Shown one piece after another: positions 37,950-50,500 of a stretch of DNA of 64,000 nucleotides (its first letter is position 1; each line of letters opens with the position of its first letter). The translations under genes and the position numbers were made by a program. The notes under the pieces are model-generated. The model did no database searches and was not told the DNA's origin. It saw nothing but the letters and a program-made list of their open reading frames with translations. Source of the stretch: Hymenopus coronatus (Eukaryota > Arthropoda > Insecta > Mantodea > Hymenopodidae); NCBI GenBank assembly GCA_030762935.1, contig CM060883.1, positions 47,422,501 to 47,486,500 of the forward strand, written 5' to 3'.

Positions 37950-40900
37950 AGTGCAATGGGAATATCAGTTCATGCCCAAAAAGGAGGAAATTTGGAATAT
38001 GTCTATGCTGTTAAACAGTAAGTATGTATCTTGATGCTCTAAAATTGTTTTAATAAATACAACATACTGCGCAGGTGTCTCTCAAATAAATAACAGAATA
38101 TACAAAAACTTTCAATTATCTACATATATGTAGAGAGAGGGGGAGGGAAAGAGAGGGGAGAAAGAGGAGACACAGAGAGAGAGAGAGAATATACAGATAA
38201 ATAAATAAATGGCGTGTTATTTATGGACACTCTTTAACTACTGTGGTTCTCAGCTTCCCCTTCTGAATTGGGAATGAAAGACCACTTAATTTTGCTCAGA
38301 GGCCTCTCTATTAGGCTTAAGGTTCTTTTATGTGCGTATATCTATGACACAGGACCAACGGCTTTACTTCCCTTCTGAAGGAAACCATGCTAAGGATTTT
38401 TACACCCGAAAAAATCCATTGTCCTCCATCAGGTTTGAACCCGTGACCTTGGGTATATGAAGTTAGCATGGTAACCATTACACCATGGAAGACGACATAT
38501 GCAGAGAGCACTTGATAAAACAAAAACAATATTGTTCTAAAAGTTTTCACTCCATCCAGTGCAAAATGCGCTTAGAAAATAAAACTAATTGAACAAGTGT
38601 CAAAGTTCAGTTTTCTGGGTTGTGAAATTAAATAAATTTTGTTATATAACAGGAACACTAAAAAGAACATAAAAGTTTATAATACTTTATATAAGGCAAT
38701 GACTTATATTACATATAACTTATAAGTTATATCCCAGTCATAACTAATGGATCAAAAACATGAACAGTCAGATTAGAGACTAGACATGAAAAAACAATAA
38801 ACTAAGACAATTCATCAACTAAACTTAGAATTTTCCATTAAAAATGGAAAAGTTATTTAAACAGAATAGTATTACAGAGAAAGACAGCATATTCCTACCA
38901 TACAGGAGGAAAGAAATCCAAGATGACCCAGAAAAAAGGTGTGCAGAGCAAAACTTTGGAGCTGGAACAGGCTAAATTATGTTGGAGAAGGCAAAAATGA
39001 GGAAGAAGAAGAAGAAAAAAACATATAATAGAACTAATGTTTGTGTTTCAGGTTGACAAATATTATGGTACACAGACTTATGTCACCTTGGCTGTATCGT
39101 GATGCAGTGTTTTACCTCACTCCAAAAGGTCGAGAGCAAAAGAAACTCATCAAGGCAGTTCAGAAATTCACTGCTGAGGTATATTACTAATATATTATAT
39201 CTTTCAAATAACTCTTTCCACCCCAATAGTGCCATTTGGTATCAATTTATACATTTCTTGTTGAAAGTGGCGTAAAAAGTTTGAACTTGGAAAGATCAAT
39301 AATTTTCTAGCCTTACTGGTGAGCTTTTGGTGTTTTTTTTTTTTTTTTTTTTTAAATTTATTGGTATCATAGCTTAAAATAAATAAAAACAAAATCATGT
39401 CATTGAGGGTTTTATATAAATACAAAACTTCTGCTCTGTTACATGCTAAGGAAGTCCTGTAAACATACAAGCACGCCAATCACTGCTTGTTTTACTTGGG
39501 CCCAACTCATTCTTTACCAGAGATTTGGTAAAATGGCAACAATGATTGAAACCTATGAAATGTTTGAATTGAAAATCCTGCCCAGCATATTCAGAGTTTA
39601 GAAAATATACTGTCTTAGATATCCCCAAAGAAGAAAGTCTAGGCACACAAATCACCTAGCATGCAGACCAAGGTGTTAGACTACTCTATCCAATCCAGTG
39701 ATGTCCAAACTTGTGAGTAAACAATTAGAGCATAGTGAAGCAGAAACTGTAATCTTTGCCATCTTTTCAATTACAGAGCACATAGAAAGTCTAGAGCTAC
39801 ACTGTAAGAATCCTGGTTCAAAATTTGAACCTAAAACCATACTCTGGAAGCACCTGTGCCATTAGTTTGACTCCTTCAATTTGGATTTTGGACAGACCAG
39901 TATTATGCATTCTGAATATGCATATGACTATTCAAACATGCTCACTGAATATATCATATTTAATAAATACGGTGATTATTGTCCATCTGATTGATGATCA
40001 TGCCTGTATAGAGATGATCATTGTCATGCACAATGTGAACAAAACTGTGATATTCTTAAAGTTTGCAGAATTCTTTTGCTCACTCCTCTCTAGCTAGACA
40101 CATAATGAATTGATATTTTGGGGCTCACAATCATGTTAATAGTTGTCTCTGTCATCCAGCACAGAAAATATCCTTCCAAAAATTACCTTATAGGTCAAAA
40201 TGATGGTTTTCGAATTTCTGGATGTTACCTCACAGTTCTGGGTTATCATCATAAAACCAATTAAAGTTCAAGTCTGTTCCGCAGTAACCTTGAGTGGTCT
40301 GAATGTTTTAGATAATCTTATAACCAGTATTCATCTCTTGGCAACACATTTAGTTTGTCAATTGACTTCCGAGGCACATGATACATTCTTTAAGTGTGCA
40401 CGTTTTCTTGGGTACTCAGTTCCCTAGTCTTCATTTCAGAAGGTTTTGCACAATTTCAGAACCAGAGCAGAATGACAGCGCTGAGATATTGGAAATATAC
40501 TGTATACTGTGATATCTAGTGACTTCAATACTATGGTTTCATTCTGTCTGTAGATCTCACAGTTCAGAAACTTTCTTTGGTTAACAACCCTATAGAAAAC
40601 AGGCAAGCAGGCTCTCTCTTTCGCCCCTCCCCCCCCAATCCTTACATCCCTGTAAAACCAGCACCCAAGTAAAGGTGTGTGAAAATAAACTTTGTACACA
40701 GTACTGCCATAAGTTCTGTCAGTAAAATTTAAACATGTTGTAGTATATGGAAATTGTGAATGAAGAAACATGCAATGCTGTATATTGTCATCCACAAAGC
40801 CACCTTTACTACTCTGCAAGTAACCGGCTTGCAGTGTAACAGGAAAGGGAGAAAGCTGGAGTGGGGGGTTTATGAAAATTGTATCACTGCCTTGGCATTA

Positions 40901-41541
40901 TTTTGTTTTGGAAAGCAAGCTAAGGACATTTTTTCAACATTGAAACCTCTTGGCATCAATGAACGATTTGTTTTCAGACAATAACACAGATTAAAGAAAC
41001 GGATGCAACTGTTGATCGCATCAGATCTGGCTGTTGTGAACGCTGTTTGTGCAAGGAATTGATGCAATCCTTTATGCAAACAAATTTTTTTTTTCTTTCT
41101 TTTTAGCTTAATGTCCTTTAACCTACTTGGTCATATTGGACAATGGATGAAATTGGTAAAATGATGCTCAAATGATCTCAGATTCCATGGAGCTTAAAGT
41201 TACTTGACATTCATCTTCTCAGGATAAGGGAAAACCCTGAAAAAAACCTTACCTGAGTAACTCACCCTAAGCGAGATTCGAGCTCACGACCTGTAGAATA
41301 TGAGGCAGATATGCTACCATCAAACCACTCAGGTGGGCCCAAAAATTTTGTCTTGTGAAATGAACAACTCTTCATCAGCAATGTCATGCTTTTTAACATT
41401 GTCATGTTTTTTGTTCTTTTGAAAGATTTACATGTTACTGCATATAAAACATACACAAGGCATTTGTTAACCAAAACATTAGAGACATGCCGAGTTCAAT
41501 CCCAGGCTTTGTTAATGACATATGGGGAGAGCAAAAACCAC

Positions 41542-41592
<51 letters not shown>

Positions 41593-44500
41593 ACTGGCCT
41601 AGCAGAAGGCCAGACCTCAATCCATTGGGTTATTATTCTCTGTGGCAGAAGCTCAAGGTAATAGCCTATCAAAAAAAGGCACCGCAGTATTGGGATGCTA
41701 AAAAATTTGATCATGTCAGCTATTGATGAGTGGCCTCAATGTCTTCTCTGATGTGGTGATCATTTCAAATGAGCATATGCTCATTTTGTAGCATTTTTTC
41801 AGAATATATCAATGAATTTACATAGTTTTATTTGGTAGTATGTGCATTAAAAGTACTAACAGAACTTATGGCATCACTGTGTATAATCTTGTAAACCATA
41901 ACAGGTGGGGCTAAACTTTGCTTCATCAAGATATGCAGTTTATATCTAATAAATTATTTTGTAACAATAATTTCATAGGTGTTTGTTGCTGTTAATTTGA
42001 ATAGCATAACACTTTACATCTTTGGTATTAAGGCAACATTCTTTTGTTTCTCGTTTTCATGAAAAATATGGAATTTCAAGAGCAGCATATACTAATCTAT
42101 TTTTTAATATATACTTAACAATCACTTCAAACTCTTTCATCTGCAATATTTATTTCAGTTAACATAAAGCAGATAGAAAAATAAGCTTTTAAAAGAATGG
42201 TTTACAGAAGAAAAAATTACAGGATGAAAGCACTTCAGATTACAATTGTAAATCCAATAATGTTTAAAACTTGTAATCAAAATCAGAAGGCAATAAGTTT
42301 ATTAATATTATTGTTGTTGTTTTCATCACTGTCATCGTCATAATCATTGTTGTCATTGCTGTTATCAGCATTAATATTATCATTGTTATTGTTTCTTTAT
42401 TTTATTTTTATCATCATCATCATTATTATTATTCTGCATGTATCAAATTATGGTCTTGATGTACATGGTTTTAAAACATAATATTCATGTTTTCTTACAC
42501 GTGTTAAACCAACATTTGTATTGCAGGTAATCAAGAAAAGGAAACAAGAGTATATAGAAAACAAAAATAATGTCACTAGAACCACTGGTAAGTAAACATA
42601 GTTTTAACAAAAATAATACACTATGTTTAACTTATAAATACATGTTGTGGTCCCTGATAAAGTATCAAGTTTTTTATGAGGTAAATTATTTCTTATCATT
42701 CTGCTTTTTTACCTTATCCTCTTGCTAAACAGCATACTGGAAAATTTAAAATACAAGGTGAAGCAGAAGTCAAGTGGGTTTTGAAGTAAAAAATATTGAA
42801 TATACTAATAATTATTTGTATTTCACTTAAGGTACTCTAGGTGCAATTTTTTAAAATTGGAGAATACTTTTCATATTTTGAGTATAACATAGTTTTGAAT
42901 GCACAATTGCCTACAGTGTTGTAAGTCAGTCAGAACTTTTCTTAATGTAGCTGCCTGTATTCTGTTTATTTCCTCTCGAATTCTTTAGTATTGAACATTT
43001 GTTTGTCTAGTCTAGAACATTTTCCATAGGGAATATTTGTATCAGGTCTTAAATATGAAATTGATTTAAAGCACAATAGTAATGTTCAGAATTCCTTGTT
43101 ATTGCAATTAGCAATAGTTGCTGCAGTTTTGGCCTTTATTAAACCCACCTATACCATGTAGGATGTTTTCTTTTATAGCAAAACTGATGGCCTAAAGTAA
43201 AGAAAATATGGGATATTGCTAATGACACACATACATGGAGGCATTGCCAAACTAAATTAAGGATTGAAATTCACTAGATTGGCGAGGTTATGGACACTCT
43301 TTAACTGCTGTGGTTCTCAGCGTCCCATTCTATACTGGGCATGAAAGACCACTTAATTTTGCTCAGAGGCCTCTGTCAGGCCTCTTTTATGTGCCGCAAA
43401 TCTACGACATGGGACCAATGGCTTTACTTCCCTTTCGAAGGAAGCCATGCTAAGAATTTTTATGCCCAAAAAAATTCTCGTCCTCCACCAGGTTTGAACC
43501 TGCAACCTTGGGAATATGAAGTTAGCATGTAACCATTACACCACGGAGGGCGACATGGCCTTTGGGGCCACAGCAGCTCCACCCTCGGCTACACTTTGCG
43601 ACTTAGGGTCCTCAACAGTGGGCTACACTTTGAGGCTACACTTTATGGCTTAAGGTTTGGTGTTGTTTATTATTGATATGTTGACAGCACCACTGGGTCC
43701 TCAAAACATGTCCTGCCAGTCTTAATTTGGTAAGTGAAGCAACATGAGTGCTTATTGTTGATTCACAACAGTTTAATTATTGCTTTACTCTCTGGAAATT
43801 CCAATGTGTTTAAATGTATATCTTGAATTTTTGGTAAATGACCTATTAAGTCTTCTTCTTTCAGAACTTTTGCACAACCATGAAAGACAAACAAACTTAT
43901 CACATGAAACATGTAGATTTCCTTAAAACTATTTCAAAATTTTCCGTGGCACTAATAATTTCTGAGATATTTGTTGCTATTGGTTAGAAGTTTCAAATAC
44001 TTCTGCATTTTTTGAACAACTAACTCAGCATTCTTTTCTTGTGTAATACAATGTGGCATTTCAAGGTTAGCACATATGACTCACTTTTAAACATTTTATT
44101 ATTTCAGCCTCTTGTATCTAGAATGAAACATGTAATGAGACTATATTTCTACATACATTTATCTTGATGAACAGAAAGTAGATACAAAAATAAGTCTGTA
44201 AGAAATGCTTTGTAAATAGTAAATAATAGTAGCAAGGGTAAGATGTATAATAAGTTTTTTTATTTCTTGCTTCTTATCCATTTGTTGTCACATACATAAA
44301 TTGTCTTCTACTGCTTTGGTAATCTGGAACCCTTTGAATTTGAGAAAAGCTTGAATAACTCTGTTGAATGAAATCGTGGGGTTTATATTTGGACATTTTT
44401 GTACATAATTACTTTATAAAATTAAATGTTCAAAACATTGTTCATTGTTTGCTAGGCAGAAATATTCTTCATGAATCAAAACATTAATGGGAATGCACAG

Positions 44501-47500
44501 TGAAGTAACTGGTCAATTAAGGGTAAAACCACAGCAACACATTTGAGTGTGATGCTGTGTTTTTACTCTTAATTGATTCTTCATGAATCTTTTGAAATGT
44601 TACTCGACAGAATCTAGGTAACTAATATTTTATTCTCTCCCATTTAATCAATATTTATAGAAACATTCTTACTTCAGATTATCCTGTATTGTTACAGAAA
44701 AGAGAAGATATTTGGCATTCTTAGACCTTCTCATCGAGGTATCTGATAAGGAGCATGTACTGACAGACACTGACATTCGAGAGGAAGTGGACACCTTTAT
44801 GTTCGAGGTAGGAAAACTATTAGCAAGACAATCTCAAATACACTTGCCAATTCCATGAAATTGAAACCTGTAAAGCTTTCCTTCGTCCAGCAAAGCATAA
44901 TACTTTTGAAATGGTATGAAATTTAGAATGTGTAAAATGTTCAATGCTATAAACACACAGAAATTATATTAAAATAAATGGCAGTTCTGGTTTATAAGAA
45001 TCCTTGAAAACCTGGTAGTATTATTTCTTGATGGAATTCTTCCTGGTATCACAGTCATACTTTAAAGCACCACTTTCTAGGCTATACATAAATGTCTAGT
45101 CCTTAGTTTACACTTCATAACCAACTATAAACAAGAACTGCCACCAAAATTGGGAAATATATCCTGCAACCTTAGACTCACTTTGCAATAAAAATACCTC
45201 CTTAAATGCTTCCTTTATCATAAAATGATAAAAAAACTTCTATTTCATACATTTTACAGGCAAACTGTAAGTTGGCAGGTACACTCAAGCTTTCCCACCA
45301 TAACTGCACAGAATCTAACGAAAAGAATGGACAAAGTATGGCTTTATTCCATGGTGTACTATGATCCTGTAGAGCTGTAAAAGTTATTAGCAGGTATAAA
45401 AATTCTTAAACAGCTGGCTTCAAGTTAGCCACACTCAAAGTGTTATCACTAGGAAGAATGTAAACAACCAAGATCAAGGATCATTGACATTAGGTAAAAA
45501 AAAAGAGTCTGATGAGTGATGTCTTCAAACGCCAACAGATTGTACAAGGGATAGGGTGGCTTATCTAGACATTCCTGTGTAAAGTCCAGTAATAGTTCAA
45601 TTTTCCTTTCAACCTGGCTTTAATGCTTGGAAATTCCTATGATTGGCTATCAAGATAACTTCTTACATAAGGGAATAAGCCATGATTAATTCTATTTTAT
45701 GTTTACTCACACATATAAGATCTTCATAAAGAAGAGCAGATAAAAGAAAAGAAAGCCATGATTACTTCTATTTGATGTTTACTCACACATATAAGATCTT
45801 CATAGAGAAGAGCAGATAAAAAAAAAAAAAGAAAGAGAGAGAGAGAAAACAGAGATTGGGATGGAATAGGTAGAGCAAAGAGCTACACTTGCTAACAGCC
45901 AGGAAGCTATGCAAATGTAGTGCCTAAAGGTACTCTCGACCAGCCAAATGCTTCGGTAGTTTACTTATGCCCTTTGATCTCTGCAACGTACCAGCCACTT
46001 TTCAGCTTTTAATTGAAGGGGCTGACTTACGACGCCTACATATTATATCCATCATCAACGCAGGCAGTACCTTCGAGGACCACCTTATTAACCTGACCAA
46101 GGTGCTACAGCGATTGCAAGCGGCTAACCTTAAGTTGACCGCAAAGAAGCGTCAATTTCTCCGTAAGGAAGTCGATTATTTGCCACGTAGGCCCCGGGTG
46201 GCCACCGACCCAGAAAAGGCTCGGGATGTGAGAGATTGGCTTTACCCAAGGGATAAGTGGGAGTTGCGGCGTTTTTTGGGTCTGATAGTTACTATCGCTG
46301 ATTTGTGAGAAGGTTCTTCAACATCGCAAAGCCTCTCACTCGCCTGAGGAACAGCGGCCTTAGTTGTGATCAGAAGAGACCGAGGGCGCGTTCCAGACGC
46401 TGAAGACGCACTCTGCAATGCGACTGTTTTAGGCTTTCCCCTACCGAGAGGTTTCATTGTGGACACCGACGCAAGCGACAGCGGTATTGGAGGCGTACTC
46501 TCCCAGACCCAGGACGGGAAGGAGCGGGTGATAGCGTGCTTCAGCAAGATGCTTTCCAAGGTGGAGAAGAACTACTGCGTTATTCGACGGAAGCTCCTGG
46601 CTGTAGTGAAAGCACTTAAACACTTCCATAAATACGGCGGTGATGACTCAGGTGTGCCCCTCGCCTTATCGGGTCTTCGTGTACTACCTGTCAGTCGGCT
46701 AGATTGCGGACAGCGTTTCACTAGGTATCCTGGGCGGCCGCATCCCCAGCACACACTGTCTAACGCTCGGCGTCTCGGTTGCGTACAGTCCTTGACCAGG
46801 TCGGCCAAATTCCTAGCACACACCACTTGAAGTTGATCCACCTACGTAACATCGAGTACTCCTGATTTTCTCGGTTACCCCGGGCGCCGGCTGCTTCCTC
46901 CTCAGGCCCGCGCTTTCCTGTCTTTGCGCAGGCGTCGCCCGGTCGACATCTTGATGTGAACAGTCTCGCGCTAGGTGTCCCAACTGGCTACGCCTTCAAC
47001 ACAAACTCTGCCGAAGTCCTTAGACTGAGCCTCTGTCCCCGCCATAATACTGAAAGCTCTAATCCTCCGGATAGGAACTCCTGTAACCTTGGCCGCCTCC
47101 ATTCTAAGTGCTGCCATTAACGCTCGCAGATATAGTAGTCGAGCATCAAGCAGTGTCGTATCTCGGCGTCACGCACTCGTCGACAAAGGAGTAGGCAGTT
47201 TCCTGGAATGCGCAACTAGGTGGTAGATTCTCCAGGGCTTTGTGCACAAGCTGTTCGATGGCTAGGGCCAACTCCTGTATCGTCTCGCCTGGCTGTTGCC
47301 GCCTCACTTTAAGCTGACTGCAGGAGCGATGGCTCCCGAAGCGGTTCTCGAGGGCCTCCGTCGGGATCGCAATCAGTATTCCTGCCCCCGTTCTTAGAGG
47401 CTTGCTCTCAGCTGTGCGGCTTCTTCTTCTGCTGACCAATTGGTTGTAGGTAGCGACGGCGATTAACTGTCAGCGGAAGACTTCGAAGGTTGGGTGCTTG

Positions 47501-50500
47501 ACGCGCGCAGATGTTATATAACTTACTGGAATTAATAAAGAATATTGGAATACACATCGACTCGACTTTCAAGTTTTTCAACCTTCCATCGAGCATCTTT
47601 CCCATCATGGCGTTTAGTTCCTTGGCGCCGTTGTCGACTCTTCCCTCAGGTCATTAAGTCATTCCCAAGGCTTCCATGTATTGGTCGGATCTTTAACCGT
47701 TTCACTAAGTTCTTCCACCTTTTCCCCAAACTCTTCCACATTCGTCTTCACGCCAGCCAGTTTTCATCGATTTTGCAAAAAAGTTTGTTTACGGATTCTC
47801 TATTGCTGGCTCCATTTTGTTGTATATCTTCTCTGCTGCATTTACTCATTTTGTATCCATCTCCTTCATTTCAGCCAACAAATGTTTCATCATCTTCTCC
47901 ATCCCAGCATAATAATATCATTCCTGACGCCAGAGTAACATATCTTTATTGTCTGAAAACTTGTTTACAAATAGTCTTGTTTTCACTGCTGTAAATAATT
48001 CACTCAGTGTTTTGATGCATAGACAGTTTATAGTTGCACACCACCCATGATTCACATACCACTGAGTGCTCACACTGCAGTCACTCATGACTGAGTATAA
48101 TTCATAATAACAACAGTTCTTCATATCTAGAAAATAATGTCACAGAACTTCCTGGAAGCTTCTGGAAGCTTAGGCTTGGAGAAGAATCCAGAAGAGTCAC
48201 GTTCTTGCAAGAAGAGTCTTGCATTCCGAAGGTTCCTGTTACATTGTGCCACTCTTCCATGTTGGTTACACATCCTGAATGCAATGACTCACATACCAGC
48301 AAACATGAGAACCATTGCATAAGACAGCACTGTCCAATAGTTTACATGAAAAATAAAATTCATATCTTGAATGTTCTGAGTATAACCTCTGAAGTTTCCC
48401 TTCATTCAGAATGACTTTTGCATAACTGGTAAAACATAAGAATTAGACATAAACTTACTATTCAAAATTATAGATCTCATCAAAACACACAATTTTTGTT
48501 CTGGAGCTAACCATTTCTGAGATATTGCTTGTTATATTTTAAATGTTCAATTAGATATCTCAAAAGCGAAGTTATTATTCACATTTTTTCATTCTGATCA
48601 AGCAAAGATAACAGAATTTCAAAACCATTACATAGCAATCGTCTTTTAAAAGATTTGCTATTGCTTTAGCTTATTGTATTTCCTTATTGCTCATATATAA
48701 GGAAATAATATGTAATAAAACCATTTTTGCTCATGTTTATCTTAATAAGCCTGATAATTAGGGTTAGCACCATGGGGACCAATAGCAGGACAGAATCAAA
48801 GTTAGCGCAGCATGGTAATTAGTTGTGATGTGTTGACAATGCAGTTTCTACATAGTGGTACCTACTAATAAAAGAAAAATGGAGCAATGGTTGCGTGGTA
48901 AACTGTGATGTTTTCAATAGCAGGCTATTGAGGTTGGGTGGGTGGTAAACTAAATACCACTGATTTATGGGAACTAAGAATTTTAATATTTACATACATT
49001 CAATTGCTGTTGTGCAACATCATTTTCTGTTTCATTTTCTCTCAAGATAAAGAGATTACAATGCACAACAATGTACATTTGTAACATCTCAAATGTGAAT
49101 CGTCTCCGATTGGCATGTAAATAGGCTTTATATTGTGATAAACTTCGCTCCACATCACAAGATGTGATTAGAATAAAATGGAAATTGGACACTTCATTGA
49201 CTATAGGTTAAGATACTCCATCAGCAATTATTTCCATAGCAATACCTCGTAGCACATTTCATATTTCACGTGTTATTGAAAATCCCAAATTTTTTCCAAA
49301 CACTGTCTTCACATTCTTTTTTCCAGAGTCTAAAACAGGTGTCACAGGTGTCTGATTAATTGCTTGCACAAATTCATTGACAGCTTTAAGGGCTCGAAGC
49401 ATTTCAATGGTCAATGTTTCCAAATATGTGTTATTGTCATAGATATATCTACAAAGTTCTTCTGATTGAGCTGCAAATCTTCATGCAATATATTTGAAGC
49501 AAGAGATTTTACAATCTTAATTGAAGAGCATGCACTATCGTCAAAGACATTAATTACCTGTACTGCGTCAAGCCACGTTTCCCGTGTTACTACAGGTTGT
49601 TTACATGTGGTGCATGCAGTCCCCTACTGATAATCATTCTTGAATTAGATAGAAAAATATGCTTTTGAAAGAATAGTCTGTTGCATCCTAGCCACAGGAA
49701 GTTGTATGAATGTAGCACATCAGAATTTTAACCTTTACGATGCCACCACCAATGCTCTAACATGTTTATCTATCATTCATTTTCACCAAAAGTCTATTAA
49801 ATATCAAACTTGATGTTTAAGTTCAGCAACTTCCATCAACACAAATATTTTTAGGAAAATCCTGCCACCCAAATTACCTTATAAATGGAATATTTTTCAA
49901 ATCATGCAAAGAGAATTTAGCAAATGGGACTAGTTCTTAAAATGTTTGACTATTGCTTTCATCTAATGTATTCCTTATTTCCTTTCTACCTACAAGAAAA
50001 TGTAAGACCATTCCTGATAATATTTATCTTGATTGGTATTAAGCAGTTAGAAGAATAAGCATTTTTTAGAGTAGTGTGTGGTACAATATGTAAAGGAAGT
50101 TATGTGAATGGAACACTTCAATTTTTATGCATATGAGTGTGAGTATGAAAATGTACTATGAGCTAACCAGGTATTAATGTTCACAGGGCCATGACACAAC
50201 CTCCCTTGCTACCACATGGGCAGTTTTAATGCTTGGATCACATCCTCAAGTTCAGGTAAATACGTAATACTAAAAAAACAATTTCTTCAGGGATTCTTTT
50301 AATTTTAATGTCATTTGAGGAAGTAGACCATCTCAAACAATAAACGTCTGAAATGATGCTCATATGAATTCATGGTCCATAGAGCTTAGTTACCTGACAT
50401 ATCTCCTGGGTATTGGTACCTAACAGCTCTGACTGTTCCAATTCCAAAATTAATATTACATTCAAATAACTGTTCAAAAAATTCAAATATTTTTTTGAAG

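Larger units (their letters stand above)
40885..41880 (+). pseudogene. Tc1/mariner-type transposase relic, split by SINE-C and a CTG repeat
   Basis: The N-terminal helix-turn-helix reads [20 protein letters not shown] then FVFR. A frame shift gives [16 protein letters not shown] (40980-41030), like the ...RTIKRFKETGS--DRPRSGR motif of this superfamily. After the SINE and CTG tract, [20 protein letters not shown] (about 41583-41650) matches the WP--SPDLNPLDY--W block near the third catalytic residue. The centre is missing. Confidence 0.65.
39179..42526 (+). other. CYP4 intron 6 (3.3 kb)
   Basis: This phase 0 GT-AG intron contains a Tc1/mariner relic, SINE-C, (CTG)n and a FAM-1 relic. The first 1.6 kb (39190-40880) shows no feature beyond a T22 tract near 39330. 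Confidence 0.85.
42588..44697 (+). other. CYP4 intron 7 (2.1 kb)
   Basis: This phase 1 GT-AG intron contains SINE-A, a FAM-1 relic and the 44513-44576 hairpin. 42600-43280 has no recognised feature. Confidence 0.85.
44808..50186 (+). other. CYP4 intron 8 (5.4 kb)
   Basis: This phase 0 GT-AG intron contains a tandem duplication, the CpG-rich Ty3/gypsy locus, FAM-1 relics and hAT debris. 44820-45670 and 47950-48330 hold no recognised gene. Confidence 0.85.

Noticed and set aside
41496..41714. Ser- or Ala-rich frames across the CTG tract
   Set aside because: Homopolymer translations of a microsatellite, not proteins.
47545..47994. 149-codon + strand frame
   Set aside because: It is antisense to the gag remnant and made mostly of its reverse complement.
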